Assembly (NCBI GenBank): GCA_028277795.1
Contig: JANQFP010000045.1
Span: 1-64,000 of the forward strand
Direction of reading: 5' to 3'
Origin: Rhodospirillales bacterium
GTDB lineage: Bacteria > Pseudomonadota > Alphaproteobacteria > Rhodospirillales > JANQFP01
Length of the DNA stretch: 64,000 nucleotides
In this document: in pieces, positions 1 to 7,878 of the stretch
Numbering within the stretch: the stretch's first letter is position 1
Layout: each line of letters starts with the position of its first letter
Translations under genes and position numbers: made by a program
The notes under the pieces: model-generated
Database searches by the model: none
The model's input: the letters and a program-made list of their open reading frames with translations, nothing else
Told to the model about the DNA's origin: nothing

Positions 1-185
1 CTGTTCAAACGCGGTATCCGCCGACTCCAGGCCATCTTCCAATCCTTCGCCCCACTGCCTCCACTCTGGGGAGCGTGGAGAAACTGAGGGATGGTGAGCA
101 AAACCGGCATGGACTCATACCGCTAAGTCGAGTATACAAGCGACCCTGGCTCCCCTATATATTGTGTTGCCGAGGGAGGCGTCTT

Positions 186-611
186 TTGTCGCCACAGGTC
201 AAGGATGCGGGGCTACAGTTCCATCCGCACCGCGGGACCTTGCTGATGTGCGACTTCCGGGGAAACATCCAACCCGAGATCGTCAAGAAGCGGCCCGTCA
301 TCGTCATCACCCCACGGCTGCCCCATCGCGACCGCTTGTGCATGGTGGTCCCCACCAGCACCACCGCGCCGGACCACCCCCAACCGTACCACGTCCGCCT
401 ATTGAAGAATTACCACCCGAACGAGCCGGATGACCTGCCCGTATGGGCCAAATGCGATTTGATCACGAACGTCAGCACGGCCCGTCTCGACCGCTTCAAG
501 GTGGGCTACCGGAAATACGTCACCCCCAAGATCAGCGCGGCAGACCTCGCGGCCGTTCGGCAGGGAGTGCTTGCGGCCTTGGGATTTCCAACATTGACCA
601 TTCCCGTTTAA
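186..611 (+). CDS. PemK/MazF-family toxin (solitary)
   Basis: About 141 aa, resembling PemK/MazF-type endoribonuclease toxins, which cleave mRNA. The N-terminal strand (RGTLLMCDF), the KKRPVIVI strand and the VVPTSTTAP segment match the conserved fold, and WAKCDLITNVS followed by KYVTPKIS is typical of the C-terminal half. The reading frame is open from an ATG at 75, but I chose the TTG at 186 because a strong GGGAGG sits about 7 nt upstream and it gives the usual family length. No antitoxin gene is visible on either side within the window; an upstream partner could lie left of position 1. It is on the plus strand, opposite to the phage-like genes of the same element, so it is probably cargo. 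Family call is firm; start is moderately sure. Confidence 0.75.
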   Translation: MSPQVKDAGLQFHPHRGTLLMCDFRGNIQPEIVKKRPVIVITPRLPHRDRLCMVVPTSTTAPDHPQPYHVRLLKNYHPNEPDDLPVWAKCDLITNVSTARLDRFKVGYRKYVTPKISAADLAAVRQGVLAALGFPTLTIPV

Positions 612-811
612 AGGGTTATATTCTTAAACGTCACCCGTTTATCGGGCTTGCAAGACCATCTCCGGATGGCAGGCCGCGCAGGGACGATTATCAAGTCCGG
701 CGCGGCCTCATCTTTCTCGGCCCCTTCCTGACACCGTTGGCCTGCCCGCCGCCGGGCAGAACAGATGGCGTCCAGGAAGACCGGACAAGTCGCACAAGGA
801 AGTCGCACCAA
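608..811 (-). pseudogene. Possible remnant of an Fnr/Crp-type regulator N-terminus
   Basis: A 67-codon frame begins with a cysteine pattern (PCATCPVFLDAICSA) that resembles the C-x2-C-x7-C iron-sulfur motif of Fnr-type regulators. It is followed by AGQRCQEGAEKDEA, which loosely recalls the AGQ..FxEGDxA strand of the cyclic-nucleotide-binding domain but far too soon after the cysteines. No HTH follows. The best reading is an internally deleted fragment; a chance reading frame in GC-rich DNA is a real alternative. The rest of 612-1265 carries no gene I can support, only the repeats noted at 998-1257. Confidence 0.25.
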
Positions 812-997
812 CTCTGCGTTCCGTGCTTGTTCATGCCCTTAATGCATTGATTTCCAGGGATTGCCGACCAATCCCTCGCGCGAGCTCGATTAAAATCCTC
901 TAAACGGCGCACCCGGCGACCGCTCGGGCCGCGCAGATCCACCAAGCGGCGGCCGGTGGTTGACCGGCGCGCTGGTTTCAGGAAGGATCGGGACTGG

Positions 998-1257
998 GCG
1001 CTGGAAACGCCCGTGAAAGTCACCTAGGCAGTCCAAGCCGCGGCGTTCGGTGCGGCACATCGTATCACCGCGGAGGACTGATGCCGGCGCGCCTCGCGCG
1101 CGCTGCCCGGCCAGCTTATGCCGGGGGTCGAGCGAATACAAGACTCCGTCATGGGGGAATAAGCTCGGCACGGTACCTAGGTGACGTGTTTCCAGCCCCC
1201 GGTGCCAGCGCCGCCCGCTGGCGACCCGGCGCCTGGAAAGCGCCCCAGACACCTAGG
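998..1257. repeat. Three copies of a CCTAGG-centred repeat
   Basis: Three related segments lie in the leader of the following gene. Copy 1 (998-1028, plus) and copy 2 (1229-1257, plus) both run from GCTGGAAA or GCCTGGAAA through a CGCCC stretch to CACCTAGG. Copy 3 (1176-1196) is inverted, from CCTAGGTGACGTG to TTTCCAGC. The last copy ends 8 nt before the start codon of the gene at 1266. They could be binding sites for a regulator or recombinase, or transcript structure. The similarity is seen directly; any function is guesswork. Confidence 0.5.
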
Positions 1258-1265
1258 AAACCTCA

Positions 1266-2207
1266 ATGACATCACACAAAGATCGTGATCGCGGTGGCGA
1301 AGGCACCGCAGACAGGACCATGGTTGACGACGATCAACACGAGAATGCAACCCCAGAGGAGAAAGCAACCATGGATGGATTTCCGATCACCGAACAGCCG
1401 ATCGAAGACGACCTGCCCGAGCCGGTGGGAGTACGGCCCTTCGGCAAGCTCTACGACGACGCGCCCGAAACCTCCGATGATCCGGCGATCCACGCTCTAC
1501 GAAACGCCGAGCTGGCGGAGTGCGTGTACTACGATCTCGACGCCACCGCCGAAAAGGAACGCCCCGACACGTTCGAGGCTGTCCAGCATAACCTGAACGA
1601 AGCCGAACGGGTGTTCGCCGCCACGCCGGTCCACTCGCTGGCCGGCGCCTTCGTCAAGCTTCGCTACATCATCAACGAGGTATTCGTCATCGGCGCGGGC
1701 GAAGACGACCATGGCGCCGCTGCCAGGACGGTCCTGGCCTACCTGCAACACCCGCCCCCAGTGTCGCCCGTGAGCGCGGACACGCGCTTTCTCGACAGCC
1801 GTCTCGGCACCATCAGCCTCGGTCTCTGGGACGGGCCAACCGACACCCTCGATCCGACGCTGGCAGCGTGGCGCGCCACCGAGGCCGCCGAACTGGCCTT
1901 CGAGGCAGCCCCAGGCGACACACCGGAGGACGACGAACGGCGGCAGCAGATGGGGATCGACGAACAGCTCGACAATACGGAGAAGGCGCTCGCCGCCGCG
2001 CCGGTGACGTCGGCCGTCGGCGCCATCGTCAAACTGCGCTATCTCGCTCGGCGAATATGGGCTGACGAAAACCCGCCGAAAAACATGACCGGCAACACCT
2101 ATCGCGCGTTCGTCGAGGCGGACCCATCGCTCGCCACCCCCTTCATGACAGTCCTGGCCTATCTGGAAGCCGAGGCCGCCCGCTCAAGACCTTCAGACGG
2201 ACTCTGA
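1266..2207 (+). CDS. Hypothetical two-repeat acidic protein
   Basis: 313 aa, family not recognised. After a charged, low-complexity N-terminus (about 50 residues) there are two related helical units: one around residues 90-160 (NLNEAERVFAATPVHSLAGAFVKLRY ... TVLAYL) and one around 225-300 (QLDNTEKALAAAPVTSAVGAIVKLRY ... TVLAYL). No signal peptide, membrane segment or catalytic motif is evident. The ATG at 1266 has AGGAAA about 6 nt upstream. The gene stands alone on the plus strand and is followed by a strong GC hairpin at 2219-2247. The internal duplication suggests an alpha-helical binding or scaffold protein, but no function can be assigned. Confidence 0.7.
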   Translation: MTSHKDRDRGGEGTADRTMVDDDQHENATPEEKATMDGFPITEQPIEDDLPEPVGVRPFGKLYDDAPETSDDPAIHALRNAELAECVYYDLDATAEKERPDTFEAVQHNLNEAERVFAATPVHSLAGAFVKLRYIINEVFVIGAGEDDHGAAARTVLAYLQHPPPVSPVSADTRFLDSRLGTISLGLWDGPTDTLDPTLAAWRATEAAELAFEAAPGDTPEDDERRQQMGIDEQLDNTEKALAAAPVTSAVGAIVKLRYLARRIWADENPPKNMTGNTYRAFVEADPSLATPFMTVLAYLEAEAARSRPSDGL

Positions 2208-2214
2208 GGGGCCG

Positions 2215-2292
2215 CACAGGGGGCAAGGCGGATGACGCCTTGCCCCCCCCCACCCCTGCGCCCGAGATCGGGCCTCAGCGGACTCGACAGGC
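2215..2292 (+). terminator. Terminator-like hairpin, dispersed repeat copy 1
   Basis: A 12-bp stem (GGGGGCAAGGCG at 2219-2230, CGCCTTGCCCCC at 2236-2247, 5-nt loop) lies 11 nt after the stop of the two-repeat protein and fits a terminator without a T tract. The hairpin and the following ~45 nt (including GATCGGGCCTCAGCGG) are closely matched at 16503-16583 after another plus-strand gene, so this is a repeated terminator module. Confidence 0.6.
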
Positions 2293-2364
2293 CCCCACAA
2301 ACGAACGCCGCCGGCGGGGCATGACCGATTCCCGCCGGCGGCGTGGGCGCCCATTGCAGGCGCC

Positions 2365-2799
2365 TCAGGCGGCTGAGCCGGGGTCCGTCTGGGTTTCAAA
2401 GAGCGCCCGGGCGCGGCGCCGCCTGTTCTGTGATAACCGCTTACCTTCCGTCGCCATCCAGGCGGCGAGCATGTCGCCGTGCTGGCGGTACCGTTCGAAC
2501 TCCTCCTCATCGACAGCTTCGGGGCCTTTCTCCACCTTCACCGCCACCGCCTGTCCGTCCACGGCAGCGGCGACCACGCGGAGATCGGCCATGACCCGGC
2601 CGCCCTCGCCATCGCCGGCGAGCACGTTGATCCGGGCTCCGACGCGGAGCGGAGGCCGGAGGCCGTTGGCACCGGAATAGAAACCAGGCGCCAGGACGGT
2701 CTCAAAGGGGCAATCGGTCACGTAGGACCAGACGTCCCAGGTCGAGAACCGGAGCCCGGCGACGCCGAGCCCGGGCGCGACGGGCGGTGCGTCGGTCAT
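2365..2799 (-). CDS. Hypothetical phage-cluster protein
   Basis: 144 aa, no family recognised. The N-terminal half contains a beta-rich stretch (FYSGANGLRPPLRVGARINVLAGD) followed by MADLRVVAAAVDGQAVAVKVEKG, which looks like a small beta domain; the C-terminal 50 residues are helical and charged. Its start codon overlaps the stop of the upstream gene (ATGA at 2796-2799), so it is the last gene of the translationally coupled phage-like cluster running down from 9383. By position it could be an accessory structural protein. Confidence 0.6.
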   Translation of the reverse strand: MTDAPPVAPGLGVAGLRFSTWDVWSYVTDCPFETVLAPGFYSGANGLRPPLRVGARINVLAGDGEGGRVMADLRVVAAAVDGQAVAVKVEKGPEAVDEEEFERYRQHGDMLAAWMATEGKRLSQNRRRRARALFETQTDPGSAA

Positions 2800-3143
2800 G
2801 GTCGCGTCCTTTCTCGATCCCGGGCGGCAGCGATCCAGCCATCAACGATAGCAACCGCGGCCGCCTGGAGCTCCGGGTTGCCATCGGCGTAGCGGAGGAC
2901 ACCGTCACGTAGGGCCGCCAGGTCGAGGGTGCCGAGCTGAACGGCCGACAAGTCGCCATCGGCGCCGACTGTGGCGCCCTGGAGGAGCGCACCCGCCAGG
3001 TGACCGAACGCGAAAATCTCGGTGACGTTGAAGCCGGCCAGGTCGGCGGCGTTGCGGGCGATGGGCTCGATTTCATCCAGCCGGGCGGCCAGGTCGCCGA
3101 GCTGGCGCAGCGCTTCGGCCAAGGTGACGTTGTCGGTCTTCAT
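2796..3143 (-). CDS. Hypothetical small helical protein
   Basis: 115 aa from the ATG at 3143 (MKTDNVTLAEALRQLGDLAARLDEIEPIARNAADL by inspection in two heptad-rich segments); a longer reading from 3176 begins with an arginine-rich stretch typical of non-coding leader. Almost wholly alpha-helical, with a LAEALRQLGDLAARLDEI amphipathic helix near the start and a C-terminal AIVDGWIAAARDRE helix. No family recognised. It overlaps the next gene by four bases, so the two are probably co-translated within the phage-like cluster. Confidence 0.6.
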   Translation of the reverse strand: MKTDNVTLAEALRQLGDLAARLDEIEPIARNAADLAGFNVTEIFAFGHLAGALLQGATVGADGDLSAVQLGTLDLAALRDGVLRYADGNPELQAAAVAIVDGWIAAARDRERTRP

Positions 3144-3212
3144 GACACCATGATGCCGGCCACCACGAGACGGCACTCCCCGGATTTCCCCGTAATCGAT
3201 GACGCGGCCATC

Positions 3213-3926
3213 TCAGCGTGCCCCCTGCGCCTTCTCGAATATTCCCTTGTAGTAGTCCTCGGTCGTTATTTCGCGGTCGGCGGGCGGCCCGGCGTCGGGG
3301 CCGGGCGGCGGCGGGGCGTGCTCGCCGATGGCATCCTTGATGGCCTTGAGTAGCAGGACGCCCTCGGCCGATTGCGTCCACACCTGGGCCTCGCGCAGCA
3401 TGGCCGCGGCGCGGGCCTGGTCCTCGGCTGGGGCCAGCGGATCGGCACGGAGGTGCCGCGCGACCAGGCCACCGAACCACCGACCGAGCTCATCTTTGAT
3501 CTTGGCCGCGTTGTCGCCCAGGGCGGCGTCCAGGGCCTTGGCCTGGTCGGCGGACCACTGATCGTCGGCCGCCGCCTGGTCCACGTCGTGCTGGTAGGCC
3601 AGCGCCAGAATGTCGTTGATGGCATCCTGGCTGAACCCGTGCTTCCGACCGACCTCCTGGAGGGGACCCCAGCGGGGGTCCTCGGGGTCGGGCTGGATCC
3701 TGTCGGCCAGGGCCTCGGGGACGACCAGCTCATAGACCCCGGACGGGGCCGGCGCCGAACCGCCATCGGTGCCATCCGGCGCCGACCCCGCCTCGCCCTC
3801 GAACAGGCCCGCGTAGTAATCCTCCGGAGCCACCCCGCCGGCGCCGGCCGGGTCCGGCGCACGCTCGCCGGTGTCCTGTGCCGCCGCCGCGCCGTCGGGC
3901 GTCGGTGTCGTCGCTGCGTCCGTCAT
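3213..3926 (-). CDS. Scaffold-like phage protein with duplicated terminal motif
   Basis: 237 aa from the ATG at 3926, chosen over 3944 because GGAGG lies about 8 nt upstream. Pro/Ala/Gly-rich and low in complexity at both ends, with a helical centre (about 85-190: VPEALADRIQ, GFSQDAINDILALAYQH, AIKDAIGEH). Near the N-terminus it carries PEDYYAGLFE and at the very C-terminus TEDYYKGIFEKA: the same short linear motif twice, flanking the helical core. The centre resembles scaffold or internal-core proteins that follow portal genes in podovirus-like genomes, but I cannot name a family. It lies between the coiled-coil gene at 3957 and the small gene at 2796. Confidence 0.6.
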   Translation of the reverse strand: MTDAATTPTPDGAAAAQDTGERAPDPAGAGGVAPEDYYAGLFEGEAGSAPDGTDGGSAPAPSGVYELVVPEALADRIQPDPEDPRWGPLQEVGRKHGFSQDAINDILALAYQHDVDQAAADDQWSADQAKALDAALGDNAAKIKDELGRWFGGLVARHLRADPLAPAEDQARAAAMLREAQVWTQSAEGVLLLKAIKDAIGEHAPPPPGPDAGPPADREITTEDYYKGIFEKAQGAR

Positions 3927-3956
3927 GGGGCTCGCCTCCGTCATCCGGCCGTGAAC

Positions 3957-4649
3957 CTACGCCGCCCGGCCGGGCGCGTCCGGCGGCTCCTCCGGCACCC
4001 TTTGGTCGCCCATCCTGCGCCGCTCGCGCTCGATCAGCTCGGTCTTGCCGGTGAAGTCGAAATCGTCAACCTGGCTGAAATCCACCTTCGCCAATTCCGG
4101 AATGCGGAGGCCGCCGAGGGTGCCCCTCAGCAAGGGGATGAACGACCGCTGAATGAACTCGCCGACGGTGTTGCCATCGTCGGGATGCGGCCCGACATTC
4201 CCGCTCAAGCGCACGGCACCGGCAGCGCGGCGCTGTGCCCTGATATCGCCAGCGATGCCTTTCAGGCTTTCCAGGCCCTCCGCCAGCGCCACCACTGCGT
4301 CGGCCACCTTGCCGAGGACCGTCTCGCGGTCGCCCATCAGGCGGTCAATCTCCCCGTTGATGCCGCGGCGGCTGGCCAACACATCCGCCCACACGGCGGC
4401 CCTGAGTTTCTCGGTGGCCGTCTCCAGGGTAACCTCCAGGCCCAAGGCCACCCGCTCAGCTTGGGCCTTGGCGCCGTCGGCCTCCTCCAGGGCCTTGACC
4501 ACGTCGCGGCCTTCGGCGACGGCCGCCCCGGCGACCTGGCGGCGCTCCGCTTCGGCCTGGGCAATCTCGCTGCGGGTCTCGGCGAGGCGGCGGGTCAGGT
4601 CGTCAACCTCGCGGCGCAGGGTGGCGGTGGCGGGTGAGTTTTTGGTCAT
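3957..4649 (-). CDS. Coiled-coil phage-cluster protein
   Basis: 230 aa from the ATG at 4649, which has GAAAGGA just upstream; an upstream extension to 4742 overlaps the neighbouring gene and is unlikely. The first ~150 residues form long heptad-patterned helices (LRREVDDLTRRLAETRSEIAQ, VAEGRDVVKALEEADGAKAQ, VVALAEGLESLKGIAGDI). The C-terminal third contains GEFIQRSFIPLLRGTLGGLRIPELAK and a charged tail. No enzymatic motif. Its place directly downstream of the 1,067-aa gene suggests a structural or assembly role in the phage-like module, inferred only from context. Confidence 0.6.
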   Translation of the reverse strand: MTKNSPATATLRREVDDLTRRLAETRSEIAQAEAERRQVAGAAVAEGRDVVKALEEADGAKAQAERVALGLEVTLETATEKLRAAVWADVLASRRGINGEIDRLMGDRETVLGKVADAVVALAEGLESLKGIAGDIRAQRRAAGAVRLSGNVGPHPDDGNTVGEFIQRSFIPLLRGTLGGLRIPELAKVDFSQVDDFDFTGKTELIERERRRMGDQRVPEEPPDAPGRAA

Positions 4650-4674
4650 GGGTCTTTCCTTTCGGGTGTCGGTG

Positions 4675-7600
4675 TCACTGGATGCCGGCGGCGCGGAGCT
4701 GAATGGCCAGCTCGACCTTGCGGCGCAGTTCGGGGTCTTCATTCAAGAGCCTGGCCCGGGCCGCGGCCAGGTAACCCCTATGCATGGCCCTCAGGGCCTC
4801 GATGCGGTCGAGGTCGCCGAGACGGCGGTAGGTTTCGGAACGGACCGTCAAGAGCATGGCATGGCGCTGGTTGAGCGCCGGCCCGCCGGGTTCCTGGCTG
4901 AGGCGAATGCCCTGGCCCTGGAGCTCGACCAGGCGCCAATACTGGTCGGGCGTCAGATCCACGCCTGAAACCTGGCGCCGGGGCATGGACAGCGGGTAGC
5001 CGAGGCGCACCAGCTCATCGTCCACCGGCGCGTGCTTGCCGCGCGAGACGTAGAAAGGATTGAGGAACTCCCACCATTCGCCGGTGTTGTAGGTGACCCG
5101 GTCGCCCCAGATGTTCCGGCGCATGGGCAGGCCGTCGGACCAGACCGGGATCCGGGCCTGCAGCGCGTTCAGGACGCGGTGGAACTCGCGCAGCGCGAAG
5201 GGGAGGTTGGGGTCCGGCGTGGCGTCCCGGGCCTCGGGGTCCAGGGTGGCCTCGACGTTCGCGACCAACGCGCTGTAGGGCATCATCGACCCGGCGAGGC
5301 GCTGGACGAAGCGGGGGGCGAACTGCCCCGGATCGGCATAGGCCGCCGCCGCCATGCTGAGGCCGTGCAAGAAGGTCTTGGAACCCAGGTTCTCGAGGAC
5401 GGCGCCCAGGGCATGGGCGGCGACCAGGTCGCGGTCCTCGCCGTTGTCGGAGAACCGGTTGAAGTCCACGGCGTCGGCGACGGTGCCGAACAGAATGGCC
5501 AACGGCTCCAGGCGGCCGTACGCGATATACACCAAGCCGCCGCTTTGGCTCACCAGGCCGGCGGCGCGCAGCGGCGCCAGCACGTTGTCCGGGACCTGGC
5601 CCACGTCGAACACGATGCTGTAGGGCTGCCAGCCGGTCTCGCGAAGTTGCGCCCTGAGTTTCGGGTTCCCCGGCCCGCCGCCGGTGATCCGGCCGTCCAT
5701 GGCCAGCGACCCGGCCCAGGCCATGATGGCCGACCCGAAGCCCACCTTGGCCAGGGCCAGGTCGCGACGCGCACCCCCGGCGGCGACCTCCGCCCAGAAC
5801 CCCTTGGGCATGGCCAGCGCGAAGGGACTGCGCTTGCCAAATTCCTTGATGATGTTCCCCGGCGTCCTGACGAACGGCATGAGCACGCGGAACGGCGCCA
5901 CCCCGGCGAGGGCCTGCACCTTCCGGCCCACACTATCGAGCTCTCGCGTGAAGGTGGCCACGTGCGCCGCGTCGGTGGCTGCGGCCCGGGCGCCTTCGTC
6001 GGCGCCGTCCAGCACGGCGGCATACACGCGCGCCGCGTCCGTCTCGGACGCCCCGCCCTGGTGGGCGACCATCGCCTTACGGCGGGCCAGGGCGCGAAGC
6101 TCCATCCTGTAGGCGACGGCCTTGAAGAACTCGTCCTCCGCCAGCAAGGCGCGGCCGGGAAGGCGGACCACGGTGCCCAGGAAGTCGATACCCTGTCCGA
6201 CCCACCCGGACGCACGGAAGGTGTCGGCCGTGATCGCCCGCCGCCTCATGTGCTCAAGCTTGCCGATGGCGTCGGAGGGGGTATCGGTCTGGAAGGACCG
6301 CCAGGCGAGGCGGAGGCCGTCGCCGGTGCCTTCGACCAGGCCATGGAGCATGTCGGCCGCTTCGCGCAAGGCGACCCGCTCCCCGCCATGGAGGAGGCCC
6401 ACGCCGGCCGCCAGCGCCCGCTCCGGCACCTGCCAAAGCGTGAACAGGGCGTTGGACGTGATGTTGACGACGTGCGTTTTCGGGCTGGAGAGGAGCCCGT
6501 TGATCCAAGTTTCGAAGAACACGTCCTTGGTGGTCGCCGCCCACGACTTGCGGACGAATTGATTGCGCGCCGCCGCGGTATCGAGCTCCAGGTACCGGCG
6601 CGCCAGGTCTTTGGTTTCGTCACGGCCGCCGAGCTCCCGGATCAGGGCGTCCACCTGCACGTCCTTGGGCGCGCCGGCGGTGATCCGAAAGGCCGACAGG
6701 GCACGCGCGATGTCGGTCTGCACGCCCTTGAGCGTGTTCTGCAAAGCGGCGTGGCGTGCCAAGTGCTCACGGAACGCCACCATGTCGTCGTCGGTGCCAC
6801 GCTCCGCCACCTGGCGGGCGAGGGTGTCCATCCTTTCCCCCGACTGCACCAGCAGGCGGCGCATGACCAGCGCCCGGGCGTGCAGGCCCTCGGTGGCGCC
6901 ACCAGCGAACTCGCCGACGATCCGGCCCACCGCGCCTTGGTCGGCGCCGAGGAGGTCGGCGAGCTGGGCGGTCACTTCGTGGGGCACCTTGCCGCGCGTC
7001 TTGTAAGCCTTCGCCGCGCTGGCGATTTCCGCCTTGACGGCGGCCGTGGTGTCCAGGCGCTCCAGGTTGAAGCCGGACCCGCCGGCATCTTCGGCGTCGC
7101 GGAGGCCCCGGTACAGGTCGAGGATCTCGTCCGCCGCGGTGGAGACCCCTTTGCCCGGTTCCGCCCGGGTGCCCTTGAGGGCGGCCTCCGCAGCGTCCAG
7201 GCCGGCGTCCAGGCCCTTGCCGGCATGGCGCACCGCGCCACCGAGGGCGAACACGGACAGGGGCACGGCGAGGTAGGTGCCGGCCTTCTCGCCGCCGCCC
7301 ACGTCGTCACCGAACCGCTCCCTGGCAAGTATGTCGCGCACATCCTCCATGGCCAGGCCCACATCCACGCCGGGAACCAGGTCGAGGAGGCCGAAGTCGC
7401 CCAAGTCGGTCTTGACCAGCTTCCCGGCCCGGCGACCCAGGCGGTCGGCCACCAGGTCGCGGAGGCCCGGCGGGGGGCCAGCGCGGAGCTCGGGCTCATT
7501 GGGCGGCAGGCGCTCGCCGGACGGGAGCGGCAGGCCGCCGGGCTCGGGGACCACGCCGGCGCCGGGGTCGAAGGTCGCCCCCGGCGTCCGGGCCGCGCCC

Positions 7601-7878
7601 TCCCGCAGCGGCGCGTTCATGGTCTCCACCGCCTGGCCGAGGCGGTTCATGATGGCGTCGTCAATGGCCGCCAGGGGCACGTCCGACAGCCGGGTCGCGC
7701 GGGCGCCGCCCTGATCGATGCCGTAGCGGACCACCACGCCCCGGTCGGGATCAGGGAATGTCCAGATTTCGTTGTAGGCGCGCTGCGATGCCAGGTCCCG
7801 CTCAAGGTCGGGATCGGCGGCGACGGCCGCCGAGCGCCGGCGGTTGACGAACAGGGGATCGAGGTTGTCAGTCATCAT
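4675..7878 (-). CDS. Giant phage internal-virion/ejection-like protein
   Basis: 1,067 aa. Residues about 455-475 carry WINGLLSSPKTHVVNITSNA, a motif I associate with very large phage virion or polyvalent proteins, followed near 550-570 by an amphipathic RLPGRALLAEDEFFKAVAYR segment. Hydrophobic stretches around 690-720 (VGFGSAIMAWAGSLAM) and 790-820 could insert in membrane. This recalls ejection proteins of podoviruses, which leave the virion to form a channel for DNA. No lysozyme or transglycosylase motif was seen. ATG at 7878 overlaps the stop of the upstream gene, with an AAGAGGGCG ribosome site. It is unusual that no portal, capsid or terminase gene accompanies it here. Exact family uncertain; a polyvalent effector is an alternative. 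Confidence 0.65.
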   Translation of the reverse strand: MMTDNLDPLFVNRRRSAAVAADPDLERDLASQRAYNEIWTFPDPDRGVVVRYGIDQGGARATRLSDVPLAAIDDAIMNRLGQAVETMNAPLREGAARTPGATFDPGAGVVPEPGGLPLPSGERLPPNEPELRAGPPPGLRDLVADRLGRRAGKLVKTDLGDFGLLDLVPGVDVGLAMEDVRDILARERFGDDVGGGEKAGTYLAVPLSVFALGGAVRHAGKGLDAGLDAAEAALKGTRAEPGKGVSTAADEILDLYRGLRDAEDAGGSGFNLERLDTTAAVKAEIASAAKAYKTRGKVPHEVTAQLADLLGADQGAVGRIVGEFAGGATEGLHARALVMRRLLVQSGERMDTLARQVAERGTDDDMVAFREHLARHAALQNTLKGVQTDIARALSAFRITAGAPKDVQVDALIRELGGRDETKDLARRYLELDTAAARNQFVRKSWAATTKDVFFETWINGLLSSPKTHVVNITSNALFTLWQVPERALAAGVGLLHGGERVALREAADMLHGLVEGTGDGLRLAWRSFQTDTPSDAIGKLEHMRRRAITADTFRASGWVGQGIDFLGTVVRLPGRALLAEDEFFKAVAYRMELRALARRKAMVAHQGGASETDAARVYAAVLDGADEGARAAATDAAHVATFTRELDSVGRKVQALAGVAPFRVLMPFVRTPGNIIKEFGKRSPFALAMPKGFWAEVAAGGARRDLALAKVGFGSAIMAWAGSLAMDGRITGGGPGNPKLRAQLRETGWQPYSIVFDVGQVPDNVLAPLRAAGLVSQSGGLVYIAYGRLEPLAILFGTVADAVDFNRFSDNGEDRDLVAAHALGAVLENLGSKTFLHGLSMAAAAYADPGQFAPRFVQRLAGSMMPYSALVANVEATLDPEARDATPDPNLPFALREFHRVLNALQARIPVWSDGLPMRRNIWGDRVTYNTGEWWEFLNPFYVSRGKHAPVDDELVRLGYPLSMPRRQVSGVDLTPDQYWRLVELQGQGIRLSQEPGGPALNQRHAMLLTVRSETYRRLGDLDRIEALRAMHRGYLAAARARLLNEDPELRRKVELAIQLRAAGIQ

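Noticed and set aside
1-87. Reading frame LFKRGIRRLQAIFQSF... to a TGA at 85, possibly the end of a gene entering from the left
   Set aside because: Only 28 codons, no recognisable family and no way to see the start.
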